64,000 nt of DNA, from assembly GCA_009786535.1 (NCBI GenBank), contig WQRX01000019.1:752-64751 (forward strand), read 5' to 3'. Source of the stretch: Defluviitaleaceae bacterium. GTDB lineage: Bacteria > Bacillota > Clostridia > Lachnospirales > WQUN01. Numbering within the stretch: position 1 is the stretch's first letter; every line of letters begins with the position of its first letter. The position numbers and the translations under genes were made by a program. Positions 27,754-39,107 of this stretch are shown here, piece after piece. The notes under the pieces are model-generated. The model saw only the letters and a list, made by a program, of their open reading frames with translations. It made no database searches and was not told where the DNA came from.

Positions 27754-28548
27754 ATGGACATTTCCCCCCGGTCATTAGTATTAGAAGGTCGCAAAGCCGT
27801 ATTGGAAGCCTTAAATCATGAAAAGCCCATCGACCGTATTTTATTGAGGGTGGATGGTAAGCACAAAGAATCGGGCGCACCCGAAGGCGGCAAGCCCACT
27901 AAGTTGGAAGGCACGCTACGCATGATAGCCTCTAAAGCGCGGGCGTTAAAAATTGTGGTGCAAGAGGTGGAACGCAGTAAGCTGGACGAGCTTTCCGAAA
28001 CGGGGCACCACCAAGGCGTAATTGCCCTATGCCCTGCCGTGCCATATGTAGAAATTGCAGATATCTTACAAATCGCCACCGACAGGGGCGAACCGCCGTT
28101 TGTGATTGTCCTTGACGGCGTAACCGACCCCCACAACCTTGGCGCGGTCATGCGCACGGCAGAGGCAGGCGGCGCCCATGGCATTATTATTCCCAAGCGG
28201 CGCGCGGTGGGGCTAACGGGTACGGTGGCAAAAACTTCGGCGGGCGCAATTGCGCATATGGCGGTGGCGCGGGTTAGTAACATTACTCGGGCAATAGAGG
28301 AATTAAAGAAAGCGGGCGTATGGGTGGCCTGTGCCGACGCGGGGGAAAAATCTATTTACGACGCGGATTTTTCGGGTGCAATTGCGCTGGTACTTGGCGC
28401 AGAGGGCGAAGGCGTAAGCCGCTTGGTGCGCGAAAATGCGGACTTTATCGTGGGCATTCCCATGCTTGGGCGCATTGGGTCGCTCAATGTTTCCGTTGCG
28501 GCAGGGATACTCATTTACGAAGTGGTGCGCAAAAGGTTAGCCGTTTAA
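27754..28548 (+). CDS. rlmB: 23S rRNA (guanosine-2'-O)-methyltransferase RlmB (SpoU family)
   Basis: The 264-residue knotted methyltransferase has an N-terminal L30e-like substrate-binding domain (about 1-95) and the SpoU motifs VLDGVTDPHNLGAVMRTAEA, LVLGAEGEGVSRLV and IPMLGRIGSLNVSVAAGI. The next gene starts immediately after the stop and in the same frame. The order rlmB-yacP-sigH matches Bacillus and many Clostridia. Confidence 0.93.
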   Translation: MDISPRSLVLEGRKAVLEALNHEKPIDRILLRVDGKHKESGAPEGGKPTKLEGTLRMIASKARALKIVVQEVERSKLDELSETGHHQGVIALCPAVPYVEIADILQIATDRGEPPFVIVLDGVTDPHNLGAVMRTAEAGGAHGIIIPKRRAVGLTGTVAKTSAGAIAHMAVARVSNITRAIEELKKAGVWVACADAGEKSIYDADFSGAIALVLGAEGEGVSRLVRENADFIVGIPMLGRIGSLNVSVAAGILIYEVVRKRLAV

Positions 28549-29079
28549 ATGGCAAATTATTTGCTGGTAGACGGGTACAACATTATCCACGCCGACGAAG
28601 GGCTTGCGCAGTTGGCTCAAACAGATTCGCTGGAATCGGCGCGCTTAAAACTGTGCGACATGCTGTGTGACTTTAAAGCCCTGAGCATTTACCGCATTAT
28701 ATTGGTTTTTGACGCGCATCTTGTTTCGGGCGGCGTTGGGAATGTATCTAAACACCGCAACATCACCGTTGTATTTACCAAAGAAGCGGTCACCGCAGAC
28801 CATTACATAGAACGCGCCGCCTACAAAATGGCAGATAAAAAAGGCGACAAGATAACCGTAGCCACTTCCGATGTATTAGAGCAGCTCATTATTATGGGCA
28901 GCGGGGCGCACCGTATTTCTGCCGATGCATTGCTTGCCCAAATGCAAGCCGCGCGGGAAAAGATGCGCACCCGCCACATTCAAAACCGCCCAATTAAGCA
29001 AAACCCATTCATTAATCTTGTGGACGAAGACACCGCCCGCTTATTGGAGGAAATGCGCCATGCAAAGCGAAACAAATGA
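28549..29079 (+). CDS. yacP: NYN-domain ribonuclease YacP (Rae1-like)
   Basis: The 176-residue protein is a NYN/PIN-like endonuclease. LLVDGYNIIHA gives the first acidic site, LVFDAH the second, and TADHYIERAAY plus ITVATSDVLEQLII the remaining ones. B. subtilis Rae1 cleaves mRNA on the ribosome. The last 20 bases overlap sigH, whose SD (GGAGG, 29046-29050) lies inside yacP. Confidence 0.9.
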   Translation: MANYLLVDGYNIIHADEGLAQLAQTDSLESARLKLCDMLCDFKALSIYRIILVFDAHLVSGGVGNVSKHRNITVVFTKEAVTADHYIERAAYKMADKKGDKITVATSDVLEQLIIMGSGAHRISADALLAQMQAAREKMRTRHIQNRPIKQNPFINLVDEDTARLLEEMRHAKRNK

Positions 29080-29623
29080 AAAACTGGCCCACGATGCAAA
29101 GCACGGCAATACCCATGCCCTTGAAGCGCTCCTTTCTCGCTTCAAGCCTTTGGTAAAAAATAAAGCCGCCGCGTATTTTCTTGCGGGCGGCGACCGTGAC
29201 GACCTTATCCAAGAGGGCATGATTGGCTTATACAAGGCAATTCTTGACTACATACCCGAGAAGAACCCCGTTTTCTCTGCCTTCGCGTCCCTATGTATTA
29301 ACCGCCAAATCCTTACCGCCATCAAAGCCGCCGGTCGCCAAAAACACTCACCCCTCAACGCGTCCCTCGCCTTAGAAACCGCCGGCGACACCCCCCTGCC
29401 CCATTCCAACCCCGAGTCCTTGCTCATTAGCCGCGAGTCCTCACAGGACATTACCCTGTTCATTCGCGAAAATCTTTCCCCCCTCGAATACGACGTACTC
29501 ATGCTGCATATCGACGGCATGTCCCACGCCCAAATATCCGAAACGCTTCAAAAGCCCTTAAAGTCTATTGACAACACACTGCAACGCGTGCGTAAGAAGG
29601 TACGGTCAAGGTCAAAAGATTAA
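29060..29623 (+). CDS. sigH: RNA polymerase sigma factor SigH
   Basis: The 187-residue sigma-70 family protein closely follows SigH: RFKPLVKNKAAAYFL, GDRDDLIQEGMIGLYKAI, LCINRQILTAIKAAGRQK and a sigma-4 HTH (LSPLEYDVLML through HAQISETLQKP). SigH drives early sporulation and stationary-phase genes in Bacilli and Clostridia. The ATG at 29060 has GGAGG 9 bases upstream; the frame opens earlier without domain content. Confidence 0.93.
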   Translation: MQSETNEKLAHDAKHGNTHALEALLSRFKPLVKNKAAAYFLAGGDRDDLIQEGMIGLYKAILDYIPEKNPVFSAFASLCINRQILTAIKAAGRQKHSPLNASLALETAGDTPLPHSNPESLLISRESSQDITLFIRENLSPLEYDVLMLHIDGMSHAQISETLQKPLKSIDNTLQRVRKKVRSRSKD

Positions 29624-29662
29624 AGCGCCCCATCGTCGCCGCATTTTAACCACTGTGTAGCG

Positions 29663-29696
29663 AAATAAAAAAAGGGATTCGCAATGTGCGAACCCC
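29663..29696 (-). terminator. Rho-independent terminator of rpoBC
   Basis: Read leftward, a 10-bp stem with one mismatch (29687-29696 with 29674-29683) closes a 3-base loop and is followed by a run of T (29663-29673 as A on the plus strand). It lies 15 bases after the rpoC stop. Confidence 0.85.
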
Positions 29697-29710
29697 AAAA
29701 GGTGTAATTT

Positions 29711-32700
29711 CTACGTTACTACCCGCCTTGCCGCAGGTACAAACAGGTCATCATCGTCGGAGTCATCGTAGCCCGGGGCGTTTTCTACCTCAATGGAGCG
29801 GTACATGGGCATACCCGTACCTGCGGGGATAAGTTGCCCTATGATTACGTTTTCTTTCAGCCCGATAAGTCTGTCCTCTTTACCACGGATAGATGCTTCG
29901 GTGAGTACACGCGTGGTTTCTTGGAAGGACGCGGCGGAAAGGAACGAATCGGTAGCGAGGGAGGCCTTGGTGATGCCCAGCAATACGCGCTGTCCCGTCG
30001 CGGGTTCGCCGCCGTTTGCCATCACTTCTTTATTTACCTCTTCAAACTCCAGCCAGTCGATAAGCGAGCCCGGAAGCAGGTCGGTATCGCCGTTTTCTTC
30101 TATTTTTACGCGCTTTAACATTTGGCGCACAATTACTTCAATATGCTTGTCGTTAATGTCTACGCCATGCAGGTCATATACGCGCTGTACTTCTTGAATC
30201 ATATAATCCTGTACGCCGCGCAAGCCTTTAATTTTGAGAATATCGTGGGGATAAACCGAGCCTTCGGTTAACTCGCTGCCCGCTTCTACCATGTCGCCCG
30301 TATGCACTTTAATGCGCGAGCCGTAGGGGATAAGGTAGGCTTTTTCGTCCCCCGTTTCGTGGTTGGAGATAACCACCTCGCGTTTTTTCTTGTTATCGCT
30401 GATGGTAACGCGCCCCGCAAATTCGGCAATAATGGCTAAGCCCTTGGGTTTACGCGCTTCAAAAATTTCCTCTACGCGGGGAAGCCCCTTGGTAATATCG
30501 TCGTTGGTAGCAACGCCGCCCACTTGGAAGGTACGCATGGTAAGCTGTGTACCCGGCTCACCAATGGACTGCGCGGCAATGATACCTACCGATTCGCCGA
30601 TACGCACCGCACGCCCGCTTGCCATGTTTGCGCCGTAACATTTGGCGCAAAGCCCAATTCGGCTGCGGCAGGTAAGCACCGTGCGCACGTTTACTTCTTT
30701 AATACCTGCCGCGTCAATTTCATCGGCTTGGTCGGGGGTAATTAAGGTGTCGCCCGTTGCGATAACTGTGCCCGTTTGGGGGTGCTTAATATCTTCCAGC
30801 GCCCAGCGCCCGCGAATACGGTCGGCTAGGGATTCGATTACCACTTCGCCGTCCACAAAGGCGGCGATATTTAAGCCCGGCTTGGGGTCGTCGCCCGTAA
30901 TACAGTCCTCTTCGCGGATAATAATATCTTGCGAAACGTCAACCATTCTGCGGGTCAAATATCCCGAGTCTGCGGTACGTAACGCCGTATCGGAAAGTCC
31001 TTTACGCGCACTATGCCCGGAGATAAAGTATTCCAACACGGTTAAGCCCTCGCGGTAGTTGGAACGAACAGGAATTTCCAGTGTTTTACCCGTTGGGCTG
31101 GAGATTAGTCCGCGCATACCCGCCATTTGCTTCATTTGCACCACGCTGCCGCGCGCGCCGGAATCCAGCATCATGTATACACTGTTGTCCTCTTTTAAGC
31201 CGTCCATCAGGGCTTTGGTTACGCGGTCGGTGGCTTCCGTCCATGTTTGAAGCACCTTGGCTTGGCGCTCCTCGTCCGTCATTAAACCGCGGCGGAATAA
31301 ACGGTATACCCCGTCAACGGCTTTGTCCGCTTCTTCCAAAATTTCGGGCTTAGAATCGGGCACCTCCATGTCTGTAACCGACACCGAAAGCGCAGACTGC
31401 GTGGCATATTTAAAGCCTAAATCCTTAATTTCGTCCAGTGCAATGCTTGTAGCAACGCTGCCATATTTGTTAATACAGCGCGAAACAATTTTATTTAGCA
31501 ATTTGTTGTTTACCCGCTCGTTAATTTCAAGCGCAAGGGGGTCCGTTTCCCTATCCACGAAGCCCAAGTCTTGCGGTATCGCATGGTTAAAGATAATGCG
31601 CCCCGGCGTGGTATCCAGCAAAACGCGCGCACCCGTTGTAGGGTGAATACGGCGCACTTTAATTTTTGAGTGCAAATGCACTTCTTTATTGTCTAAGGCA
31701 AGCAGCGCCTCATTGTCGTCCATGAAAATTTTACCCTCGCCCAGCTTGCCGTCGCGTATGCTCGTAAGGTAATAAATCCCCATAACCATGTCCTTGGTCG
31801 GCACCGTAATGGGCGAACCGTCGGAGGGTTTAAGCAAATTATTTGGCGCAAGCAGCAGGAAGCGGCATTCTGCCTGCGCTTCCACGCTAAGGGGTACGTG
31901 TACCGCCATTTGGTCGCCGTCAAAGTCGGCGTTATACGCGGCGCACACCAAGGGGTGAAGCATAAGCGCACGCCCTTCCACCAGCACGGGCTCAAAGGCT
32001 TGTATGCCCAGCCTGTGCAAGGTTGGTGCGCGGTTTAGCATAATGGGATGCTCTTTTATAACGTCTTCCAGTGCGTCCCATACCCGCGGCTCCAGCTTTT
32101 CCACCATACGCTTGGCAGATTTAATATTGTGGGCGTGGTTGTCGGCGACCAGTTTCTTCATTACAAAGGGCTTAAATAATTCTATCGCCATCTCACGTGG
32201 AAGTCCGCATTGGTAAATCTTTAGTTTTGGTCCAACCACGATTACCGAACGACCCGAATAGTCCACCCGTTTGCCCAGCAGGTTTTGACGGAAGCGCCCT
32301 TGTTTACCTGTAAGCAAGTCGGAAAGTGATTTTAACGGGCGATTGCCCGGTCCTGTTACGGGACGTCCGCGCCTACCGTTGTTAATGAGTGCGTCTACCG
32401 CTTCTTGTAACATCCTTTTTTCATTCCGCACGATAATATCGGGTGCGCCAAGGTCTAACAAACGTTTTAAGCGGTTGTTTCGGTTAATTACGCGGCGGTA
32501 CAGGTCATTCAAGTCGCTGGTGGCGAAGCGCCCACCGTCCAATTGCACCATGGGGCGCAAATCGGGGGGGATAACGGGAATGGTGTCTAAAATCATCCAC
32601 TCGGGGCGGTTGCCCGAAAGACGGAAGGCTTCGATAACCTCCAGCTTTTTAATATAGCGCAAGCGTTTTTGCCCTGTGGCTTCTTTCAAAAGGGTTTTTA

Positions 32701-33352
32701 GTTCTTCCGATTCGCCCTCAAGGTCGATGTCGAGGAGCAGCGTTTTAATCGCTTCTGCACCCATGCCTACAGTAAAGGTAGGTACACGCGTACCCGCCGG
32801 TCCGTTTTTGTACATGCCGAATTTGTCCAGCGCTTCGCGGTATTCGCGGTCGGTTAATAATGTTTTGGAAGCCAAACCCGTATCGCCGCCGTCAATAACT
32901 ACATACGCGGCGAAGTATAATACCTTCTCCAGTGCGCGCGGGCTCATGCCCAAAATCAAGCCCATACGTGACGGGATACCGCGGAAATACCAGATATGCG
33001 ACACGGGGGCGGCTAATTCGATATGCCCCATACGCTCGCGCCGTACTTTTGATTTAGTCACTTCTACGCCGCAACGGTCGCACACGACACCTTTATAGCG
33101 GATGCGCTTATACTTACCGCAGTGACATTCCCAGTCTTTGTTTGGTCCAAAGATGCGTTCGCAGAACAAGCCGTCGCGCTCGGGTTTTAACGTGCGGTAG
33201 TTAATGGTTTCGGGCTTTTTTACTTCTCCCCGCGACCATTCGCGTATTTTTTCGGGGCTGGCTAAACCAATTTTGATGGAGGAGAATGCCATGCCTGCGG
33301 TTTGCTCGGGGAGATTAATCTTTGCTTCAATTAACGCTTGTGCATTTTGCAT
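29711..33352 (-). CDS. rpoC: RNA polymerase subunit beta'
   Basis: The 1213-residue catalytic subunit has the N-terminal zinc site ([20 protein letters not shown]), the active-site motif [12 protein letters not shown], the bridge-helix and trigger-loop region ([14 protein letters not shown]) and the second zinc cluster ([13 protein letters not shown]). Length is normal for Clostridia. The ATG at 33352 is separated from the rpoB stop by one codon in the same frame. Its SD is the GAGGAGGAG run encoding the Glu tail of RpoB. Confidence 0.98.
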   Translation of the reverse strand: MQNAQALIEAKINLPEQTAGMAFSSIKIGLASPEKIREWSRGEVKKPETINYRTLKPERDGLFCERIFGPNKDWECHCGKYKRIRYKGVVCDRCGVEVTKSKVRRERMGHIELAAPVSHIWYFRGIPSRMGLILGMSPRALEKVLYFAAYVVIDGGDTGLASKTLLTDREYREALDKFGMYKNGPAGTRVPTFTVGMGAEAIKTLLLDIDLEGESEELKTLLKEATGQKRLRYIKKLEVIEAFRLSGNRPEWMILDTIPVIPPDLRPMVQLDGGRFATSDLNDLYRRVINRNNRLKRLLDLGAPDIIVRNEKRMLQEAVDALINNGRRGRPVTGPGNRPLKSLSDLLTGKQGRFRQNLLGKRVDYSGRSVIVVGPKLKIYQCGLPREMAIELFKPFVMKKLVADNHAHNIKSAKRMVEKLEPRVWDALEDVIKEHPIMLNRAPTLHRLGIQAFEPVLVEGRALMLHPLVCAAYNADFDGDQMAVHVPLSVEAQAECRFLLLAPNNLLKPSDGSPITVPTKDMVMGIYYLTSIRDGKLGEGKIFMDDNEALLALDNKEVHLHSKIKVRRIHPTTGARVLLDTTPGRIIFNHAIPQDLGFVDRETDPLALEINERVNNKLLNKIVSRCINKYGSVATSIALDEIKDLGFKYATQSALSVSVTDMEVPDSKPEILEEADKAVDGVYRLFRRGLMTDEERQAKVLQTWTEATDRVTKALMDGLKEDNSVYMMLDSGARGSVVQMKQMAGMRGLISSPTGKTLEIPVRSNYREGLTVLEYFISGHSARKGLSDTALRTADSGYLTRRMVDVSQDIIIREEDCITGDDPKPGLNIAAFVDGEVVIESLADRIRGRWALEDIKHPQTGTVIATGDTLITPDQADEIDAAGIKEVNVRTVLTCRSRIGLCAKCYGANMASGRAVRIGESVGIIAAQSIGEPGTQLTMRTFQVGGVATNDDITKGLPRVEEIFEARKPKGLAIIAEFAGRVTISDNKKKREVVISNHETGDEKAYLIPYGSRIKVHTGDMVEAGSELTEGSVYPHDILKIKGLRGVQDYMIQEVQRVYDLHGVDINDKHIEVIVRQMLKRVKIEENGDTDLLPGSLIDWLEFEEVNKEVMANGGEPATGQRVLLGITKASLATDSFLSAASFQETTRVLTEASIRGKEDRLIGLKENVIIGQLIPAGTGMPMYRSIEVENAPGYDDSDDDDLFVPAARRVVT

Positions 33353-33355
33353 GTC

Positions 33356-36300
33356 TTACTCCTCCTCCTCGTTGAAGATGCCAAAATCATCGTCGGTCAT
33401 TTCGTCGTCATCATCGTCATCGTCGTCGTCAAGGTCAAAGCCATCCAGTAACAGTCCGCCCAGGTCCGTTCCTGCGGTAAAGGATTCGTCCCCCAACTCG
33501 GCGGCAAGTTCTTTTTCCAGCTCTGCTTCAAGCTCGGCGTCCAGTTCGGTTTCTTGTTTTTTCACAAGGTCTGCGTCCGGTAATACGCCCACGCCCAGCC
33601 CAATTATGCCTACGGGGTCGGTCTCCGCGTTGGCGCGGGCTTCGTCCTCGGCGCTGGTTTCCAGCATTTCGGGTGGGGGTGGTTCGTCCCCGCCCAGGTC
33701 TTCGTTCGGGTCAAAGGCTTCGCCTTCGCCCGCCGCGTGGCTATGCCCTGTAGCGCGGCGCACAAAACCGTGGTCCTTGTCAGACTCTAAGCCTTCCATG
33801 TTAAGGTTTAGGTCCTCCGTTTCTTCTACAGATTCCTTGACTTCTACTTCCTCGTCCTCGGCGTTAAGCACTTTTACGTCCAGCGAAAGGGCTTGCAATT
33901 CTTTTAGCAATACCTTAAAGGACTCGGGCACACCGGGTTCGGGGATATTTTCGCCCTTTACAATGGCTTCGTAGGTTTTTACGCGACCTACAATATCGTC
34001 GGATTTTACGGTAAGAATTTCCTGCAATGCATAGGAAGCGCCATACGCCTCCAGCGCCCATACCTCCATCTCGCCGAAGCGCTGCCCGCCGAATTGCGCT
34101 TTACCGCCAAGGGGCTGCTGCGTTACCAGCGAGTACGGTCCTGTGGAACGGGCATGGATTTTATCGTCTACAAGGTGGTGCAGCTTCAAATAATGCATAA
34201 AGCCAACGGTGATGGGGTTATCAAAATATTCGCCGCTCCGTCCGTCTCTTACCCGAATTTTCCCGTCGCGACCAATGTTAAGCCCGCGCCAGTCTAGGCG
34301 GTTTTCGCGGTTTTCTTCTAAGTCGGCGATGATTTGCGGGTCCAGCAGCTCGTTCCATTTTTCGTGGAAGTCTATCCATTTCATATTGGCATAGTCGTTG
34401 GCTAAATCCAGCGTGTCCATAATATCAATTTCGCTTGCGCCGTCGAAAACGGGGGTCGCCGCTTTCCAGCCAAGGATACGCGATGCAAGCCCTAAGTGGA
34501 CCTCCAGCACCTGCCCAATGTTCATGCGGCTGGGTACGCCCAGCGGGTTAAGCACGATATCCAGCGGGCGACCGTTGGGTAAAAACGGCATATCCTCTAC
34601 GGGAAGCACCTTGGCGATAACGCCCTTGTTACCGTGGCGCCCCGCCATTTTATCGCCTACGGAAATTTTACGTTTTTGTGCGATATACACGCGCACAAGC
34701 TGGTTTACCCCTGCGGGAAGCTCGTCGCGCTTTGCCCCCGGGGCAAGCTCACTGCGGCTGTCGCGGGTAAATACTTTTACATCTACTACAATGCCCGATT
34801 CACCATGGGGCACACGTAAAGAGGTATCGCGCACTTCGCGGGCTTTTTCGCCGAAAATGGCGCGCAGCAGGCGTTCTTCCGCCGTAAGCTCCGTTTCGCC
34901 CTTGGGGGTTACTTTGCCTACCAAAATATCGTTTGGTCCAACCTCTGCGCCGATGCGGATAATACCCTCTTGGTCGAGGTCTCTCATCGCATCTTCGCCT
35001 ACGTTGGGGATATCGCGGGTAATTTCTTCGGGTCCCAGCTTGGTATCGCGGGCTTCGGCTTCGTATTCCTCGATGTGGATAGAAGTATACACATCGTCAC
35101 GCACCAGCGATTCGCTTAGCAAAATCGCGTCCTCGTAGTTATACCCCTCCCACGCCATGAAGCCGATAAGGGGATTTTTGCCCAGCGCAAGCTCGCCCAT
35201 GTCCGTAGAAGGTCCATCGGCAATGACCTGCCCTTTAAACACTTCGTCGTCTTTTTTAACGATGGGGCGCTGGTTAATACACGTACCTTGGTTAGAGCGC
35301 ATGAACTTTGTTAGGCGCTGCACGTGCTTTGCGCCCGTGTTGGCGCGTACGGTGATATACGACGCGGTTACTTCTTCAATAGTGCCCGCGGCTTCTGCAA
35401 GCAGTACTACGCCCGAGTCTAACGCGGCCTTGTATTCCATACCCGTGCCTACCACGGGGGCTTCGGTTTTCATTAACGGCACGGCTTGGCGCTGCATGTT
35501 TGAGCCCATCAACGCACGGGACACGTCGTCATTCTCAAGGAATGGAATTAACGCTGTTGCCACGGAAACAATTTGCTTGGGCGAAATATCCATCAAGTCG
35601 ATGCGTGCTTTTTCAAATTCTTGAATTTCATCGCGGAAGCGACCCGCTACGCGGCGGTTACGGAACTTACCTTCGGGCGTTAGCGGCTCGTTTGCTTGGG
35701 CGATGATATAGTTTTCCTCTTCGTCTGCGGTTACGTAGATGAAGTTTTCGGTTACGTAGGGTTCTTCCCCGTTTTCGCGCCCCTCGTGGGAAACAAAACG
35801 GTACGGCGCTTCAATAAAGCCGTATTCGTTGATGCGCGCGTAAGTGGCAAGGGAGTTAATCAGTCCGATGTTAGGCCCCTCGGGGGTTTCGATAGGGCAC
35901 ATACGCCCGTAGTGGGACGAGTGAACGTCACGCACCTCGAAGCCCGCACGCTCACGGGATAAACCGCCGGGACCAAGCGCCGATAAACGCCGCTTATGCG
36001 AAAGCTCGTCCAACGGATTGGTCTGCCCCATGAACTGGGAAAGCTGTGACGAACCAAAGAATTCCTTAATCGCCGCCGTTACAGGGCGAATATTAATTAA
36101 CGCTTGGGGGGTAACAATGTCCATATCCTGTATGGTCATGCGCTCTTTTACCACGCGCTCCATACGGGTCAAACCAATGCGGAATTGGTTTTGCAACAAT
36201 TCCCCAACGGCGCGGATACGGCGGTTGCCAAGGTGGTCGATATCGTCCGTGCTTCCTATGCCAAACTCCACGCCCATACCGTAGCTGATTGCCGCCATAA

Positions 36301-37516
36301 TATCCTCGAAGGTAACGATCTTAGGCAGCAGCTTAGACATATTAATTTTAATTACGCGGATTAACTCGTCCTTGTCCTGCGCCTGCAAAAGGGAGCGCAG
36401 CACAGGATAGTACACGCGCTCTTTTATGCCAAGGTCGCGTGCGGCAAGCCCAAAGGGGGCAATATATTGGTCAATATCCACTGCCATGTTAGAAAGCGCA
36501 CGCACGCTGCGCCCTTCCACGGCGAGGTCAACATGGGGGCAACCCGCGTCTTGAATTTCGTCCGCCATATCTGCGGTAAGCTCCGTCCCTGCGGGGTATA
36601 AGACCGTTCCCGTTTCGGGGTGGACGGCATCGGCAAAAAGGGTAAAGCCTTTTATGCGTGCTTTTAACGCTAATTTTTTATTGAATTTGTAACGCCCCAC
36701 TTTTGCAAGGTCATACCTTTTTGGGTCAAAGAACATGTTGCGCAAAAGGGATTCCGAGCCTTCCACTGTGGGCGGCTCGCCCGGACGAAGGCGCTTATAG
36801 GCTTCTACCAAGCCTTCTTCATAGGTTTTGGCGATGTCTTTTTCGATAGTCGCGAGGATTTTAGGGTCTTCGCCGAATTTTGCGATAATCTCCTCGTCCG
36901 TGCCTACGCCCAGCGAGCGGATAAGCACCGTAACGGGGACCTTGCGCGTACGGTCAATCCGCACGTGAAATACGTCGTTAGAATCGGTTTCGAACTCTAA
37001 CCACGCACCGCGGTTGGGAATGATGGAGTTAGACACCAACACCTTGCCCACCTTGTCATAATCAATGCCAAAGTAAATACCGGGCGAACGCATAAGCTGG
37101 CTAACGATAACGCGCTCCGCACCGTTGATAATGAAGGTGCCGTTATCCGTCATAAGCGGGAAGTCGCCCATAAAGATATCCTGCTCTTTAATCTCGTCCA
37201 CTTCTTTGTTGTGCAAACGGCATTTAACGCGAAGCGGCGCGGCGTAGGTTGCGTCGCGCTCTTTGCATTCTTCTATGCTGTGCTTGGCTTTATCGTCCAA
37301 ATGAAGATCGATTAAGTCGAGTTGCAAGTTGCCTGAGTAGTCGGTGATTGGGGAAATGTCTTGGAAAACTTCCTTCAACCCCTCCTTGATGAACCACTGG
37401 TAGCTTTCCTTCTGTACCTCAATGAGATTGGGGATTTCCAACACTTCCGCGATGCGGGAATAACTTACCCGAGAGGGACCCGGGCCACGGGTAGCATGAA
37501 CCCTGTTTTTCTCCAC
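33356..37516 (-). CDS. rpoB: RNA polymerase subunit beta with long acidic C-terminal tail
   Basis: The 1386-residue subunit starts with GTG at 37516 (AGGGG SD 8 bases upstream). The rifampicin-region segment [15 protein letters not shown] and [12 protein letters not shown] is present, with Gly at the position of E. coli Asp516. Conserved [12 protein letters not shown] and the C-terminal [19 protein letters not shown] clamp segment are seen. After about residue 1200 the protein continues for roughly 150 residues as a Glu/Asp-rich, probably disordered tail with nine Asp in a row and four final Glu. B. subtilis RpoB is about 1190 residues. Confidence 0.97.
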   Translation of the reverse strand: MEKNRVHATRGPGPSRVSYSRIAEVLEIPNLIEVQKESYQWFIKEGLKEVFQDISPITDYSGNLQLDLIDLHLDDKAKHSIEECKERDATYAAPLRVKCRLHNKEVDEIKEQDIFMGDFPLMTDNGTFIINGAERVIVSQLMRSPGIYFGIDYDKVGKVLVSNSIIPNRGAWLEFETDSNDVFHVRIDRTRKVPVTVLIRSLGVGTDEEIIAKFGEDPKILATIEKDIAKTYEEGLVEAYKRLRPGEPPTVEGSESLLRNMFFDPKRYDLAKVGRYKFNKKLALKARIKGFTLFADAVHPETGTVLYPAGTELTADMADEIQDAGCPHVDLAVEGRSVRALSNMAVDIDQYIAPFGLAARDLGIKERVYYPVLRSLLQAQDKDELIRVIKINMSKLLPKIVTFEDIMAAISYGMGVEFGIGSTDDIDHLGNRRIRAVGELLQNQFRIGLTRMERVVKERMTIQDMDIVTPQALINIRPVTAAIKEFFGSSQLSQFMGQTNPLDELSHKRRLSALGPGGLSRERAGFEVRDVHSSHYGRMCPIETPEGPNIGLINSLATYARINEYGFIEAPYRFVSHEGRENGEEPYVTENFIYVTADEEENYIIAQANEPLTPEGKFRNRRVAGRFRDEIQEFEKARIDLMDISPKQIVSVATALIPFLENDDVSRALMGSNMQRQAVPLMKTEAPVVGTGMEYKAALDSGVVLLAEAAGTIEEVTASYITVRANTGAKHVQRLTKFMRSNQGTCINQRPIVKKDDEVFKGQVIADGPSTDMGELALGKNPLIGFMAWEGYNYEDAILLSESLVRDDVYTSIHIEEYEAEARDTKLGPEEITRDIPNVGEDAMRDLDQEGIIRIGAEVGPNDILVGKVTPKGETELTAEERLLRAIFGEKAREVRDTSLRVPHGESGIVVDVKVFTRDSRSELAPGAKRDELPAGVNQLVRVYIAQKRKISVGDKMAGRHGNKGVIAKVLPVEDMPFLPNGRPLDIVLNPLGVPSRMNIGQVLEVHLGLASRILGWKAATPVFDGASEIDIMDTLDLANDYANMKWIDFHEKWNELLDPQIIADLEENRENRLDWRGLNIGRDGKIRVRDGRSGEYFDNPITVGFMHYLKLHHLVDDKIHARSTGPYSLVTQQPLGGKAQFGGQRFGEMEVWALEAYGASYALQEILTVKSDDIVGRVKTYEAIVKGENIPEPGVPESFKVLLKELQALSLDVKVLNAEDEEVEVKESVEETEDLNLNMEGLESDKDHGFVRRATGHSHAAGEGEAFDPNEDLGGDEPPPPEMLETSAEDEARANAETDPVGIIGLGVGVLPDADLVKKQETELDAELEAELEKELAAELGDESFTAGTDLGGLLLDGFDLDDDDDDDDDEMTDDDFGIFNEEEE

Positions 37517-37597
37517 CGTAACAACCCCTTAGCAAAGTATGTTAAAAAATATTATGAAATTTGCATGAACAATTGTGTTGAATTGTAAAACCCTACA

Positions 37598-37637
37598 ACT
37601 TGCTTAGCAAAAAATTTGCTTGACTTTGTAGAAAATT
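37598..37637 (-). promoter_or_regulatory. Inverted repeat in the rpoB leader
   Basis: CTACAA and TTGTAG flank an inner TTGC/GCAA-rich imperfect stem within the roughly 170-base leader of rpoB. It could be a leader attenuator or a processing site. The rest of 37517-37692 shows no gene. Confidence 0.4.
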
Positions 37638-37692
37638 ATGTGCTAACATTGCCGATACTTGTCCCCAACCGCATAAAGGGGCAGGGTCTGAT

Positions 37693-37721
37693 ACACTAGC
37701 ACACTTGGTTTTTTATGTCAA
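37693..37721 (-). promoter_or_regulatory. Sigma-A promoter of rpoBC
   Basis: Read leftward, consensus TTGACA (37716-37721), 17 bases and TAGTGT (37693-37698) with TGC just upstream (extended -10). It gives rpoBC its own promoter with no rplJL next to it. Confidence 0.75.
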
Positions 37722-37766
37722 GACTTTTTTTAGACTTTTTTTGCAGTATAACCACAGGGAGCAAAT

Positions 37767-39107
37767 ATGAAACATAAAATTGTACGCATTTCCCCCGAAA
37801 GCATAGGCGAAGCCCTTGCATTAGAAGCGGGGGATTTTTTATTGCAAATTGACGGACAAGAAATTGGCGATGTATTTGATTACCGCATGGCGGCAGCGAG
37901 TGAAGCATTAATTTTATTGGTGGAAAAAGGCGCACACTCAAATGAAGCAGGCGAACTGTGGGAATTGGAAATTGAAAAAGAAATAGACGAAGACCCGGGA
38001 CTGGAATTTGAAACCCCGCTTATGGACGAAATACGCCGTTGCCGCAATAAATGTATTTTCTGCTTCATCGACCAGCAGCCGCAAGGGCTACGCGACAGCC
38101 TGTACGTAAAGGACGACGATGTGCGTCTTTCCTTTTTGCACGGCAATTACGTAACGCTTACGAATATAGATGAAGCGGAAATTGACCGCATTGCACGCTA
38201 CCATTTATCGCCTTTGCGTATTTCGGTACACGCCATGGACGGTGACCTGCGCTGCCGTATGATGGGCAACAAACACGCGGGAAGGCTTGGCAATGCACTT
38301 ACACGCTTTAAAGCCGCGGGTATAGAAATGCACTTCCAAGCCGTGCTGTGCAAGGGCTACAACGACGGCGAAATACTGGATGAAACAATTGAAAAACTGC
38401 TTGCCCTGCGCCCCAACGCGGCAAGTCTGGCAATTGTACCCGCAGGACTAACCCGCCACCGCGAAGGGCTTACAAAAATTGAAGCCTTTACTCCCGAGGA
38501 CGCCCGCGACGTAATCACGCAGGTAGAAGTATGGCAAACACTGTGTCATGAAAAACACGGTACACGCTTTGTATACGCGGCAGATGAATGGTATGTACTT
38601 GCGGGGCTACCGTTGCCAACCTTCGAAGCCTACGAAGAATTTTTACAATTAGAAAACGGCGTAGGCATGTGCGCATTGTTTAAACGTGAATTTTTGGAAG
38701 AAATGCAAAAACCAACCGCTTACGATTTGTCATCGGTTGGTCAACGCATCGGTGTGGCAACAGGCGTTGCTGCATATGGATTTATGTCAAATTTGATGCA
38801 CGAATTTGCCGCCCAAAACAAGGCATTTTTGACGCAAATTTTCTGCATAAAAAATACCGCCTTGGGGGAGGCGGTTACCGTGAGTGGGTTATTAATGGGC
38901 AAAGATATAATCTCGCAAATGCAGAGTAAATGCAATGAATTAGATATACTTTTCTTGCCCGGCAATGCCTTCCGTGCAGGGGAAGAAGTAATGCTGGACG
39001 GCGTAACAAAACAGGATTTGGAAGATGCGCTGGGCGTGCGGGTATGTATCGGCAGTGCCGACGGTGGAGCGTTTTATATACAGTTATTGAATGCGCATTG
39101 TATCTAA
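37767..39107 (+). CDS. DUF512 radical-SAM protein with PDZ-like domain
   Basis: The 446-residue protein has an N-terminal PDZ-like segment (about 1-60, ALEAGDFLLQIDGQEIGDVFD), a radical-SAM motif CRNKCIFCFID (about 88-98), the phrase YVTLTNIDEAEIDRIARYHLSPLRISVHA, and the C-terminal DUF512 domain. Members are widespread in Clostridia, often beside der, and their reaction is not known. The gene diverges from rpoB and ends overlapping the S41 gene by 24 bases. Confidence 0.88.
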   Translation: MKHKIVRISPESIGEALALEAGDFLLQIDGQEIGDVFDYRMAAASEALILLVEKGAHSNEAGELWELEIEKEIDEDPGLEFETPLMDEIRRCRNKCIFCFIDQQPQGLRDSLYVKDDDVRLSFLHGNYVTLTNIDEAEIDRIARYHLSPLRISVHAMDGDLRCRMMGNKHAGRLGNALTRFKAAGIEMHFQAVLCKGYNDGEILDETIEKLLALRPNAASLAIVPAGLTRHREGLTKIEAFTPEDARDVITQVEVWQTLCHEKHGTRFVYAADEWYVLAGLPLPTFEAYEEFLQLENGVGMCALFKREFLEEMQKPTAYDLSSVGQRIGVATGVAAYGFMSNLMHEFAAQNKAFLTQIFCIKNTALGEAVTVSGLLMGKDIISQMQSKCNELDILFLPGNAFRAGEEVMLDGVTKQDLEDALGVRVCIGSADGGAFYIQLLNAHCI

